Shown here one piece after another: positions 21,235 to 33,466 of a stretch of 64,000 nt of DNA (within the stretch, counting starts at the first letter, position 1; each line of letters starts with the position of its first letter). The stretch lies in the NCBI GenBank assembly GCA_012295275.1, contig CM022672.1, forward strand, positions 29,240,972 to 29,304,971, read 5' to 3'. The DNA is from Chrysomallon squamiferum. Its lineage: Eukaryota; Mollusca; Gastropoda; Neomphalida; Peltospiridae. Position numbers and translations under genes: made by a program. The notes beneath the pieces are model-generated. The model was not told where the DNA came from and ran no database searches. It worked only from the letters and a program-made list of their open reading frames with translations.

Positions 21235-21560
21235 ATACTGTACATTTGTGACGAAGACTCAAAGAAGTCTAATTGTAATCTACCCACAGATGTCATAGTT
21301 GATCATTTTGCTCATTTCAAACAACAATACATATAAGTTAACAAATACTGTATACTGAAGTTAAAATCAAGTACTCAAGAGGCAAGGGAGACCAGATGGA
21401 AAGCACACAGAGATGCCATAGTTGATCTCTTGTTTCCTGTTCCAACCAATACAGTGTACTTAAGTAAAAATCAAGTAATCAAGATTTAAAGAAGACCAAA
21501 TAGAACACAGAGAAATGTCATTGTTCAATTGCTTTCTTATTCCAACCAATACCTATACCT
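21235..21560. repeat. Tandem repeat of about 100-120 bp, three copies
   Basis: The blocks CACAGAGATGCCATAGTTGA, CTTGTTTCCTGTTCCAACCA and AATCAAGTACTCAAGA recur in order at about 21284, 21404 and 21507, with divergence increasing to the left. Confidence 0.75.
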
Positions 21561-22116
21561 GCTGATGTTAAGGAAGTGTACATGGCTGCTGTAAGGATGG
21601 GGCTTGATGCAGTGGCAAAGGGTTTATGAAAGTTGGATCTAATACCATTAACCCATTACTACCCACTTCATATTATTTCTTATTTCAACAAGATAATGAG
21701 AGTTGTGTTATCCATTGCAAAAGATCCCTTGCTGGTGATGTGCTCTTACTCACTGATGACAGAATTACAAATATGATTGCTGACAGAAAATTAATCAGTT
21801 TGGCCTGCTATTGCTTTAATATAAATTTTAATGCTTTACAAATTACATCTGATTGCCACAGTGGAAGTAAATCTTTCACCATCCATATTATCCTCAGAAT
21901 TCCTTTTGTTACAATAATGTATTCCATGCATTGTGTATTACATTTATCAGTTCTAAATAAACTCATCATCATCTGCTGTTGCTGTTAAAATAATAATACA
22001 TTAGAAATAAAAATTAATTAATTTTCTCTTGTGATGTTAACAAATGTTTAATTCCCAAAAGCCAGTAACAGGCAGAAATCAACTGAGGCAGAGAGAAACA
22101 AGACCTAAGCACTCAA

Positions 22117-22365
22117 TTATGAACTGTTTGTACACACGTTTGAACCATGTAGTACAACACTCTGCTGCCTGACCAAACACAGCTCTCTGACACAACTCAC
22201 TCTACCTGCCACAGGTGTGTGGGTAATTTCTAATTGCTCTAAAGTGTAGTCGCTGTTTATTCTGTAAGCAACCAGCACAAAAATAATACAGAAAAGATTG
22301 GCCAAGCCAAATACTGATGCAGTCAGAGTAATCAAACTGAACAGGGCAGTTTCCCAAACCTTCAA
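22117..22365 (-). other. Unidentified open frame with a hydrophobic segment
   Basis: An 82-codon open stretch has no ATG at its start (it opens at TTG). It reads KVWETALFSLITLTASVFGL and continues into a hydrophobic run ending FVLVAYRI, then hydrophilic sequence. The non-repetitive character and good codon mix stand out, and it lies in the EVI5 orientation. No family is recognised and no clear splice sites frame it. It may be part of a repeat that also includes the C-rich 66-bp array next to it. Confidence 0.2.
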
Positions 22366-22376
22366 AATAACATGTA

Positions 22377-22600
22377 TTAACCACTGCCCCGTGCACCCAC
22401 TGCAGACCCCACCATCACATGACCAAGATCACCTCACCTGAATTATCTATTGCCCCAACACCCACTGCAAACCCTACCACCAATTTATCAAAATGCACCT
22501 CCCCTGAATAATCTACTGCCCAGTGCACCATTCCAAATTCCAAAGTAACATGATGGAAATCATCTCCCATGAATTATCCCACCCACACCCACTATTGACA
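22377..22600. repeat. 66-bp tandem repeat, three and a half copies
   Basis: The units are 22377-22442, 22443-22508, 22509-22573 and a partial from 22574. Each has TTATCTATTGCCC, a CACCCACTGCAAACC block and ATCACCTCCCCTGAA. The base composition (C-rich on plus) is unlike the surroundings. Confidence 0.85.
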
Positions 22601-24400
22601 TAGCAAGTGTTTAACTCAGTGAGAAATTTGATTAGGCCTGACAAATGCAGAAGCTAGCAAGTCAGGAGTAAGGATATAATTAGTGATTTGTATTAAGAGG
22701 GGGGTGTTGAATACAGCACAAATTCAACAGGTGTATGAAACTGTGTCAGACTTTTTTGTATCAGAGTTAAAAGTTAAGTGGTTTTAAAGCTATTATTATG
22801 TTTTATTCAGAGGTAAGAAAATATGAAGGCAAAAATGGATGGATGGATGGAGCAATGTATGTATGTATGTATGTATATATATATGAATGTTTATTAATGC
22901 ATGGGTATAGGTATGCACGCACATATGTACCAGTTTGTTTATTTCACTTCATTCTGAATTTATTTACTAATACTGAAAACAGAAAAATTAGGTCATCTAA
23001 ACGATTAAAGGTAATCAGTAATCAGGTCAGGTCAGGTCAAAAGTTCTTTATAAAGTGATATAAGAAATGACGTCTCGTCAGTGTTGACAAGATACAAATT
23101 ATAAATAAGCTCAAAGTGATAAAAACCTGTCTTTGACAGATCTATCAGAGAATGTGTCTGTGACACTCAATCATTTGATGGTTGAAGATAAGAACATTAC
23201 TCAATGTCAGATATACAGACTGGAATTAAGTGAGTCCACCTTTGAACTAAAATTTATCTAAATTGTTTATATCATTCATATTTTTGTCTTTTTAAGTTAT
23301 TATTATTATTATTATTATTATTTATTATCTTTTTTCTTTTTTAAATTAATTTTTAGAATATACTCAAAATGAACCCTGCTTTGAAATTACATTTATTTAT
23401 TTATTATATAATTTTGTTATATTTGTCTCTTGCAAAATTTTTAGCTGATTAAAATTAAAAAAATAAAATAAAAATATTAAAACAAACAAACAAACATAAA
23501 TAAATAATTAAATAAATAAAAAATTAAACAAAAATTTCATTTTATTTTAACTGCCATAACTGGTTAAAAAAGTAAATAAATAAAAATTTCCAAAAATAAA
23601 ATAAAATAAATATAAAAAGGAGTAAATAACGTAGCATTTAAAAATAATGTATATCTGACTGGACTATTCTTCTATACATCAGAATATTTGTATTAATAAT
23701 TGTGTTCTAATAAAACAAATAAATTTAGTTCATAAATGCTACTCTTAACAATTTATTTTTTTTCATTTTTAATCTACATTACAATAAAAATGGTGCTTGT
23801 GATCCTGAACATATTGAATATTGCAAAGATATTATATTGATACATAGGTAGATTTTAAAATAATTTAATTATTAATTTTAGATTGCTGCAACAGTTCATT
23901 TTTTTTTTTTTTATCATTAAATATTTTCATTTTAAACACATGAAGTGTAATAAAATTCTAAAAATATTATTCAAATCATTACATGTCTTTTAGTTATAAC
24001 AGTGTATATTATTTGAATGTCTTAGCATTTCGTATACGTATTTTTTATTTCATTAATAATTTAATAAATTTTATGCTTACTTAATATTTTCGCATTGCGG
24101 CATTCTCTCGAATCTAATAAAATTGTTGTTTTTCACGTATATTTGTTTACTGTACTTAAAATATATGTGCCTACGGTGGTGTGTTTCAAATATCGGATAA
24201 TACTTTTATTAATGATACTAGGTTTAAAAGAATCGGTCATTTAATTCTGACAGTTAATTTTCTGACTCAGTCTTTTAAATATAAAATGAAATTGACAGTG
24301 ACAGCTAACTAATCGGAATTTTTATCAAACGAACTCGACATATTATTAGAAAAACAAGCTGTAAATATATACAAAAATGTCCAAACAACAGTTACTGTAC

Positions 24401-24660
24401 CTGCTAATTTAACTACTATAATGCCAGAGATATTCAGGTAAATGTTCTTTCAGTCCACAATTAAAAAACAGCAGAGAAAGATCAGCCACAAATTTCCAAT
24501 CCGCCCTCCTCGATTTTCACCATTAAGCTTTCATAATCGACTGGTTCTACTTGTCTTGTGACTTATATTGTTGCGGAATACTTTAGAAAAGAACAGTTGT
24601 TCTTAACGAAACTTGCCGAATAGAAAACTAATGATGACGTAAAGTGCCGGAGATTACTAC
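24401..24660 (-). promoter_or_regulatory. Candidate non-coding first exon and promoter for the EVI5 gene
   Basis: On the minus strand a GC-richer stretch ends in AAATTAGCAG followed by GTACAGTAAC, a usable splice donor at 24400. If spliced to the acceptor at 9047 it puts an in-frame TAG two codons before the exon, which fits a 5' untranslated exon and a start at 8980. A TGACGTAA CRE-like site lies at about 24632-24640. There is no other support, and the intron would be about 15 kb. The island could belong to another transcript. Confidence 0.3.
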
Positions 24661-24789
24661 CACCTAATACAAATGATTTATTAATGCCAGATTAATTTAA
24701 AAAGTTTTGTTTTTATTTTAAACCAGCTAACTAAATAAATAAACCTTACCGAAATACACAAGTCCGACAAATCGTAGCATAACTAATTT

Positions 24790-24831
<42 letters not shown>

Positions 24832-25125
24832 ATTTTAATTTATTTTTCTCTTACACTCATCCTTTCTGTATGTTAATATTTCTACTACTGTTACTACAAG
24901 TACTACTCCTGCTGCTGCTACATAACGACAACAACTATCACTACTACTACTGCTACTAGTACTACCTCTGCTGCTACTGTTGTTGTTGTTGTTATTCTTA
25001 TATTTTAATTATTATAAAAATAAAATGTCAACCTAAAAGAGAACAAAAGTTAATGGTAATCGATAATAATAGAAATAATAATGATGATTGTGATGATAAT
25101 GATAACAACAACACCAACAACAATA

Positions 25126-25181
<56 letters not shown>

Positions 25182-26057
25182 TAATAATTGATGATGATGA
25201 TGATGATTTTTCAATATTGTGTAATGTAATTCCTATATGATGGTCACAAACCTGTGTGATCTTCTTTGACTATTGGTAGATAAAACTCCACTGTATCGAC
25301 TTTTTACGTTTATCAGAAGGCGCACATAAATTATTCTTTACTGCTAATAAAAAACAACAAAAAAGTGCATTGCTACATTAGTTATTTGTATGTTATTAAG
25401 CGTTTAATGTCATATAATATTAGATTAAAAATGAGTTGTATAACTCATTAATTGAAACCTTTCTTCCTTCTTTCTTTATTTCATTTTTCTCCCAACGGTC
25501 GTAACTATACAAAAATCATTAATATTAAAATATTCAGTGACATTGAAATACTTTTTAGACATTAAATTACTAAGCGTAACTTCAAAACATCTTTTTGTTA
25601 TGTATTAATAATATAGCCAATAACACACGTATTGTGTTTTTCAATATAAACAATTACATTGTAAAGGGAGACAACTTCACAAGTACAATTCACTTCAGAA
25701 TTTCACTGCTTATTTCCCTTAATTGCCTTCATTTCTATTTTATTAAAATTATGATACTGGACAAGAAAAATTATATTATTAGAAGGTTATTAACAGTGAG
25801 TGCACTTGAGGATATCGTGTACAAATATTACTTTAGAGGAACTGGAGTTCAGTTATTAGAATTGCATATCAAAGATAATTTTTCTCTTTATAGTCTGTGT
25901 CAGTGAAATGTTAATTTAAAGATGGGTTAGTACATGTGCTCCTTTTTCCCTGTAGGAAGATGAATTAAAAATATAATGGAATGACGTGAATCCATGGATT
26001 TATAAAATATAATAGATAAAATACTTACCTAAATGTGAGTCGCGGAACTCGCAGAAC

Positions 26058-26255
<198 letters not shown>

Positions 26256-26474
26256 CGTCGAACTCAGTAAACGAGTGTTATTTGTTGCGACATCTGGCAT
26301 AAAATTTCAAATAGAAACAAGGAAAATAACTTTCTCCTCGTTTTATTCCAGTAAGATCGGTCAGTTTTAATTGATTTATTTCATGATATGTGCATTGTTG
26401 TATCTACTTAAATTACTTGCATTACATATAAAATATTATCAACTTAATCACTGGGTTCTTCTATTTAAATAATC

Positions 26475-26536
<62 letters not shown>

Positions 26537-27654
26537 ATTATCTGTATATATATTTAAAATAATTGCTTTTGATCTTAATGTTTATTAAAATTATTTCCGT
26601 TATAACGTATAATATTTCTTTGTCAATAATTTCCCACCGTTTTTTTTTTTTCTATCTTATGAAATGTCAGAAAAAAAAAATTATTTGTTGAATTTTAAAG
26701 TGTATTTTTAAATCACTTGAATATATCTGTTCAAGTATCTATTTAATCATCTGAGTTTTAACATTTAGAATGTTTATTTATTAAACAAACTGGATGAAAT
26801 ATTTTTGCCTTTAACACTGACACGTGATTTTCAAAACTGGATTCATTAATTCAGATTATTATTTAAATCTAAACAGAACATGTGGCCCTTTCGACTAACT
26901 GTCTGGATTATTACTATTCTTCGTTTCGTTTATTTTCTCGAGTTTGATTTAATCTAAATATATATATATATATTTCTGAGAAGTCAATAACATAGACTGT
27001 GTTTCGCAACGTCAGGAAGTAAATAGGAACATGTGGTTTTGACACGAAAATAGATTAGTTGTGACTGTATGATTTATCGATGGCGTTATAACAGCAAGTA
27101 TATAGCTACCACTGCTACAGCCACAACTACTACTACCATTATTATTTGCTTACAGTATTACCACTACTATACAACTACAGTTATCACTATGACTACTACT
27201 ATTAATATCTGCTTATACTACTACAACTCCTACTGCTGCTGCAGCTTCACTTACCACTATAGTTCCTACTGATACTGCTACTAGTACTATGACTACTACT
27301 ACTATCATTACTGCCATTATTACTATACACAGGCCTATTTATTTATTTATTTCTTATAAAGTTTATTTCATCTTTGAAATATTGTCGATCCTATGTTTGT
27401 AATGATTCTTTACAATTATTACATTTGCTACAGATGTTGTTACGTGCTAGTAGTTCTTATTACTTATTAATAGGCTTTGAGTTGTTTGATGTAATATCTC
27501 AGATTATTACAGATCGTTCTGTCTCTTGTTCAGCCTAGAACATAGAAAAGATCCCAGCAATGAAAATATCAGCTGCAGAGAATGACCTGATATCTTCGAA
27601 ATTAGTTAACTGCTTTATGAAACATAATAAATTTGTTTTTCTTTATGCATATAT

Positions 27655-27657
<3 letters not shown>

Positions 27658-27722
<65 letters not shown>
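27658..27722. repeat. CT microsatellite followed by short GT run
   Basis: About 32 CT repeats, then TGTGTGTGTGTGT. Confidence 0.95.
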
Positions 27723-27735
<13 letters not shown>

Positions 27736-28161
27736 CACTGTATCACGCTGAAATATATATTATTTAATATATATATTCAATATAATCAAAGTAGTAATAG
27801 CAATACTAAATAAATAACTCAACAACAATAAGAACGACAAAAAAAAGAAGAAAAAAAAGGAAGAAAAAAAAGAAAATAATAATAATAATAAAGTAATGAA
27901 TTAATAAAATGAAATATATTTTATTAAATAAATAAACAGAGAATTAATGAGAAATACTTTGAAGTGTTGTGTTTGAAGAAGCAATAACAATATTATAAAA
28001 TCGATCAATCTGTGGATGAAGAAAATAAACAACAGGTGTTGACTAGCTGAAAAATCTATTATTCTGAACATTCTACTTAACCTTGTTGCAAACTTTTTAT
28101 ATGATTCCTAATTTATTCGAGCAACTGACAAAAGCAGACGGCGTCTGAAGATTTTCTAGGA

Positions 28162-29474
28162 ATGATCAGGTAAGCTATAAAGGTTGATGAAATTTCATTT
28201 TCATTTTTCTTTCTTTCTTTCATTCGTTCATTCTTTCTTTCTTCTTCTTAACTTTAACTTCCTAATATTGAAGTAGTATCAGCTGTTAATTGATCAAGTT
28301 TCTGTGTGATTGATTTCCATATAATGTATATAAGTTTCTCACACAATTATTATTATTATTATTGTTGTTGTTGTTTTGTTATTTTAGAGTGTGAAGTCAG
28401 TATATATTTCATTTCATTCATTTATTATATGATTTCTCTACTGACAGGTATCTGAAAAAACAGACGATAAGGAAACATCGGCGAATATGGAACTACCTCG
28501 TGCTCTTAATGGCAATGTTTTTAATCACATACATTATCAAACCAGAACTCTTCAATGTTCATTTTATTTTTAATGAGCTAAATGGAATGCCATTAAAAAT
28601 GACGTCATACAATGACGTCACAAGGACAGCAAGTGAGAACGCTATCTCTGAAAAAGCTGTGTTCCATGGCCCTTTGCCTTTTGACTTCAAGTATAGCATT
28701 AACCACGTGGATGCGTGCAACAGCCCGCATGAAATTGTTGTAATTGTAACAAGTGCTAGATCGAACAAAAACAACAGAGAAGTTATAAGGAAAACGTGGG
28801 GTTCAAACTCTGTCAGAAATAAATACAACTTCACAGTGTTATTTCTATTTGGTTTGGATCACGAGAAAAATGACACAAGTTCACTTAGGCCAGAAGACGC
28901 CCAACATCACGACGTCATTGAAGCTAATTTTATAGACAGCTACGATAACTTGACGTTGAAAAGTCTGGCCATGCTAAACTGGTTTACAACTTACTGTCAG
29001 AACGCAAAATATCTGTTAAAGTGTGACGACGATGTGTATGTGAACTTCAAGGTTCTCACTGAAATTCTGAAAAATGTAACATACGTAACAAAGTTTGTTG
29101 TGGGTCAAGTACAGCCTATTATACCAGTGATTCGAGAAGACGACAGGAGACACCACTACAGGAAATGGGCATTATCAGAGGAAGAGTACAGTGATAAATT
29201 TTATCCAGCCTACATCCAAGGCAGTGCCTACATCATATCTGGCAGTGCGGTGCCGTCATTGTATGGGGCAAGTAACAGAGTACATTTTGTGAGGATTGAA
29301 GATGTTTTCATCACCGGTTTTTGCGCCAACATGGCCGGCATACGACGTCTACATATGAGATGTATTATTTATCCCGAACCAAAGTATATAAAATTCGTTG
29401 CCTTTGGTAAAAACCTGTCACCGAAATTAATAGAACAATATCACAAACGAATGATGAAAGTGAAATTTGTTTAA
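28162..29474 (+). CDS. Beta-1,3-galactosyltransferase-like glycosyltransferase (GT31), gene 1
   Basis: The CDS joins 28162-28169 and 28448-29474, 344 residues. Exon 1 is only ATGATCAG before a GTAAGC donor. The 278-bp intron ends CTACTGACAG and splits codon 3 (Arg) in phase 2. The product is a type II membrane protein: a basic cytoplasmic tail (KKQTIRKHRR), a membrane anchor at about 16-33, then a lumenal catalytic domain. GT31 motifs are VIRKTWG at about 115-121, FIDSYDNLTLKS at about 164-175, the metal-binding DDD at 196-198 within KCDDDVYVN, YIQGSAYIISG, and EDVFITGFC at about 287-295. Potential N-glycosylation sites include NFT, NDT, NLT and NVT. The family transfers galactose or an N-acetylhexosamine in beta-1,3 linkage in the Golgi; the donor and acceptor cannot be read from sequence. 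Cys replaces the usual Thr before DDD. It is intact and full length for the family. Gene 2 shares its intron position and second-exon length. Confidence 0.9.
28600..28620. promoter_or_regulatory. Two perfect CRE palindromes inside GT31 gene 1
   Basis: TGACGTCA occurs at 28600-28607 and again at 28613-28620, start-to-start 13 bp. They lie in coding sequence for the stem region (MTSYNDVT). CREB/ATF sites have this sequence; function here is only a possibility. Confidence 0.3.
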
Positions 29475-29573
29475 ACAACCTTAACAAGTCATTTGTGTAT
29501 TATGTGTTAAATTATGTGTATTGTGTTTATAGCGACTTAAGGAAACCACATATAATCAATCCACTTTGGTATT

Positions 29574-29576
<3 letters not shown>

Positions 29577-29664
<88 letters not shown>
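29577..29664. repeat. CT microsatellite just beyond the stop of GT31 gene 1
   Basis: About 43 CT repeats lie about 100 bp after the stop codon, probably within the 3' untranslated region. Confidence 0.95.
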
Positions 29665-29667
<3 letters not shown>

Positions 29668-29855
29668 CAACACACGCATAAACACTCACAAACGTATGCA
29701 CACACCCATTCTCAGTATCAAAGATGACAATATATCACAATTATATAGGCCTATGTTCTGAATAATCAAAATTCTGTTTCGTTTGTCTTCTGTTGTGAAT
29801 ATTCCACGGGTTTCTTATTGATTTATTATGACGTAACTTAACTGTGATAATGTGT

Positions 29856-29861
29856 ATTAAA
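29856..29861 (+). terminator. Possible poly(A) signal of GT31 gene 1
   Basis: ATTAAA lies about 380 bp after the stop codon and is followed by GT-rich sequence (GTGTGCCTGTGGTG), as expected for a cleavage region. An AATAAA lies further on at about 30044. Neither is proven. Confidence 0.3.
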
Positions 29862-30080
29862 GTGTGCCTGTGGTGACACGAATGAATGCATCATAAAGTT
29901 TCTTTTTTTTTTAAAGTCTTTATACTTGTAAGTTTTTATTTTATTGTTTTAGTAAACTGTCACAGTACGAGCATAAAATAATATTGCTACAAAACTTTTG
30001 AGCGCCGCCATTTTATCCCGTCATAAAATCATCATGGCAAGAATAAAGTAAACTTAAAATTCCAGCACACATTTTAGAAA

Positions 30081-30117
<37 letters not shown>

Positions 30118-30171
30118 CCTGTGTGTGTGTGTATATATATACATATATTCATTCAACAATGTATTGGTCGA

Positions 30172-30262
30172 CTTATGTTAAAAGCAACAACATTCAAGTC
30201 AGGTTTTGTGATGTGTAATGACTTTTCATCGATTACCATTTGAACGGACGCCATATGTTTAA
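30172..30262. repeat. Local repeat, copy 1 of 2
   Basis: ATGTTAAAAGCAACAAC, TCAAGTCAGGTTTTGTGATG, ATCGATTACCA and GCCATATGTTT occur here and again, diverged, at 31537-31622. Both copies follow an AC tract and precede a GT tract, suggesting that a longer segment of about 1.4 kb was duplicated. Confidence 0.7.
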
Positions 30263-30478
30263 AAACAACTGACGGTTCCAGCCGTTTTCACAGCAGCTTA
30301 TTATGTAAAAAACAACAACAACAAAACAACAACAACAACAACAAGAAAAAACAACAACAAATAAACAAAAAACGACTAGTAAATGTTGATTCGCTGTGAA
30401 TTACTGAAATACATTTACTAATAATTTAGTCAATATGCAAACGCTTCTCTTTCTTTCACATTTTTTCAGAGGATGACT

Positions 30479-30505
30479 GTGTGTGTGTGTGTGTGCGCGC
30501 GCGCA
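30479..30505. repeat. GT run passing into GC run
   Basis: TGTGTGTGTGTGTGTGTGTG is followed directly by CGCGCGCGC, an alternating purine-pyrimidine tract able to adopt left-handed DNA. Confidence 0.8.
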
Positions 30506-30861
30506 CTCACATACTACATACATATATACACACACTACATATATATCTGGGTATATGTATAAATTGGAGAGAGAAAAAAATGGGGAGGATAACTTGGAAT
30601 TAAGCTAAATATGTTGTAATTAATTGTAATATGTATCAGATAATGGATAATAAATATGTATGTGTTCTGAAGTATGTAATATATATATTATAATACACAA
30701 ACATAAAATGTTCAATATATGATCGATAAAACTAATAAGATATACAGTATTATTCAAAGTATTATAATGTTTACTAAATTAGCATTAATTCTGTAGCACT
30801 AATATTTAAAATGAATTGTACAAAATGTTCCTAATAAAATTGTCCATTGTTCTAATATTAA

Positions 30862-31265
30862 GTCAAGTAATATTTGTGACACATATACGCGCACGTACAT
30901 ACACACATACATACATGCACACCCATACGTACATACATACATACACAAACAAACACACATACATAAATGCACTCATGCGCACATAAATTAATACATACAC
31001 ACATACATGGAAACTATCATACATTTAAGAGATTACATTTGATGTAAATAAAAAAATAGTTCGTAAGATGTATTAACGCAAGTATTATTTATGACACATA
31101 TACACAGACATACATTACATGGACACACGTACGTACATACACAAACATACACACATACATAAGGGCACTCATGCGCACATACATTTATAAATACACACAT
31201 CATGGAAACTATAATACATTTGAGAGATTACATCTGATGTGAATAAAAACAAGTTCATAAGATAA
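30862..31265. repeat. Tandem duplication of about 200 bp
   Basis: Unit one (from about 30862) and unit two (from about 31076) both contain ATTTGTGACACATATAC or its variant, an ACAT/ACGT-rich run, GCACTCATGCGCACATA, CATGGAAACTATCATACATT and GAGATTACATTTGATGT. The offset is 215 bp at the left and 195 bp at the right, through microsatellite length change. Confidence 0.85.
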
Positions 31266-31437
31266 ATACAGAGAATACCTTAAGTCAAACACTGTAATCA
31301 AATGTGACTACAAATGTACAACAAAGATCAAATTTTAAAGACAATCCAAAAATGGATCAGGGTTTAAATGGGTCACACGTCACAACGAAAATAAGTCTCT
31401 AGGTGATGACGTAGATATAAATAAAATAAAATAAAAT

Positions 31438-31491
<54 letters not shown>

Positions 31492-31536
31492 CACACACGT
31501 TAATTCATCGATCTATAAATAAATATATTAGCACGT

Positions 31537-31622
31537 ATGTTAAGCGCAACAACTCTGAAGCCAAGTTGTGTGGTGTTTAATCACTTTTGATCGATTACGA
31601 ATTGATTGGATGCCATATGTTT
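31537..31622. repeat. Local repeat, copy 2 of 2
   Basis: ATGTTAAGCGCAACAAC, AAGCCAAGTTGTGTGGTG, ATCGATTACGA and GCCATATGTTT match copy 1 at 30172-30262 in the same order and orientation. Confidence 0.7.
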
Positions 31623-31727
31623 CTAGCTTTAATGTGCATTGTATCCCTGACTTTTAAATAAAACGTCATATACAAGTTAACCGTATTCTGTTCAGTATTG
31701 CTGGAACGTGTAAAAAATCAGTGCATT

Positions 31728-31758
<31 letters not shown>

Positions 31759-31862
31759 GTGTGTGTTTGTGTGTGTGAGCTCATGTGCTCGCGTTTGTGT
31801 GATTTAGGAAAACCCTTATAATACCAGAACGTGACGGACATACTTGTCTAATGTGCGACAGA

Positions 31863-32027
31863 TTACCGATCTATCGCCGTCCATGAGCCCTGTGAATAAT
31901 ATCTCGTTCAGACTGAGGTTCTTTAACTGGTTGGCAAAGGCTGTGGTATGCCCTGTCTATTTCTGCTCGAAGCTAAATTGAACATGTCATAAAAAAATAT
32001 AAAAAAATGTGTATATATTGCATTTTC

Positions 32028-32067
<40 letters not shown>

Positions 32068-32077
32068 ACCACGTTTA

Positions 32078-32087
<10 letters not shown>
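31863..32087 (+). repeat. SINE copy with AT-run insertion
   Basis: It carries CGTCCATGAGCC, ATATCTCGTTCAGACTGAGG, GCAAAGGCTGTGGTATGCCC, CTCGAAGCTAAATTGAACAT and ACCACGTTTAAAT. The last two blocks are separated by an expanded AT microsatellite. It shares its core with the SINE at 370-664 but has a different tail; the same tail occurs at 37783-37926. Confidence 0.75.
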
Positions 32088-32115
<28 letters not shown>

Positions 32116-33240
32116 AATCTCTTTTTTATGTCCAAACCAGTTATCAAGTCTTGATTAGTGTTTCTAAAACTAATTGCAGTGTCAATCCATTTCCAGTCTG
32201 TATCGCAAAATTTCTTTATATTTTTAGTAATTTTTATATATTTTTTCCACTGAAACCAAATAATGAAAATATATGTCAGATAAAATTTCCTTTCTTGGAT
32301 GAACCATTCAACAGTTTAAAAAACCCTGGTTAAGATGATATACAAACTACTCAAAGGTTTTCAAACTTATTTTATAGCTTTCCAAAGTTTAGTTTCTCAT
32401 GATATTTAACCCGAACAATAATGCATGTTATTTTTTTTTTTCCTAAACAACTTGTGTAATCTTGTTCCTATCGTCAAGATCAGCAATCTTAAAAGCCTAT
32501 GACGTCATTAATGCGAGTTTCCACGTCACTAAGAAATGTAAACAAACAGACCGCCATCTTTTTTCTTGTTTGGACAATGACAGGTCTCGATGTGTATGAT
32601 CAAGTTTAGATTTGTGTCAGTGTATTGGTAGTTACTAAAGCCATGTTTAACAACAATTTATGTTTTGAGCAGGAAAAATAAATAAATAAATAACTGTAAA
32701 AAAGTACAGAGGAGAGAATGTGTTATTTTAAGTGGGAGGGGATCAATACTGTGAAAATAATTTTCATGTAACATTAGTTGTTATTATTCTTGCTCGCTAT
32801 TAAGAAGAATCGGCGGGGTAAAAAAAAAAAAAATCAAAATACTAATAAAATAAATCGATAAATACATATGTATCGAATTATATACAGTTTATGTTACTTA
32901 AATATTCATCGTTTCATAAATAAATGTTTTCATTTAGATCCAGGCCTTGAAAAAACCCAAGTAGTTTTCTTCAGCATTTTGGTAAGAAATGATTTAAAGC
33001 TGGTTTTCTGTGTGTGTGCGTATGCGTGTGTGTGTGTGTGTGTTATTTTAGAAATACATTGATGTGACCTGAATCGCCATCATCACCATAATCAGCATCA
33101 AAATCATCATCTCATTATTAAAACAGCTATGGGCTACTGAGCAGAATGGGAAATACAGTATGTTCACTTAATAAATTGTCCTTTGTCGATTTTGGTAACA
33201 CAGTATATAACGTTACTGGGAGGGAACAAAACGTCATAGC

Positions 33241-33328
33241 TTTTTAAATGAAATTCAAAGACAATAATTAAATATTTGTACATAGCTTTATTTAATTACA
33301 TTTTGTTCACCTTTCAGAATATATATAT
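33241..33328. repeat. Interspersed repeat, copy 2 of 2
   Basis: The same blocks occur as at 9721-9814, in the same orientation: GAAATTCAAAGACAAT, ATATTTGTACATAG, TTTCAGAATATATAT. Both copies end in an AT dinucleotide run, suggesting the element carries it or targets it. Confidence 0.75.
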
Positions 33329-33431
33329 GATTTATGTATGTTTCTTTGAAATCTTATTCTCAAGTGCCTCTTGAACTTCTGTTTCAAATCAATATATTCA
33401 TCTTAAAAATAATACTTTGCCTTTCAAATAA

Positions 33432-33466
<35 letters not shown>

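Larger units (their letters stand above)
9047..24400. other. Gene-poor stretch, putatively EVI5 intron 1
   Basis: No convincing coding exon is seen on either strand. Contents: dinucleotide AT tracts (9809-9845, 11316-11333), several ATT/AAT microsatellites (for example 11706-11736, 19467-19516, 20597-20633), GT and AC tracts (15382-15398, 15433-15456, 19078-19095, 19976-20020), a CT-CA compound tract at 17660-17693, a TCAC tetranucleotide run at about 19944-19971, and the degenerate tandem repeats listed separately. A tRNA-like head (AGTAGTTCAGTGGG) at about 9258-9275 and another (GTTTAGCTCAGCAG) at about 18828-18841 may mark further SINE remnants. Confidence 0.6.

Noticed and set aside
28500-28507. 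GTG at 28500 as start of GT31 gene 1
   Set aside because: A nuclear animal gene should start at ATG. The frame is open upstream to a good acceptor, and ATGATCAG with a GTAAGC donor at 28162-28169 supplies a start and a basic cytoplasmic tail.
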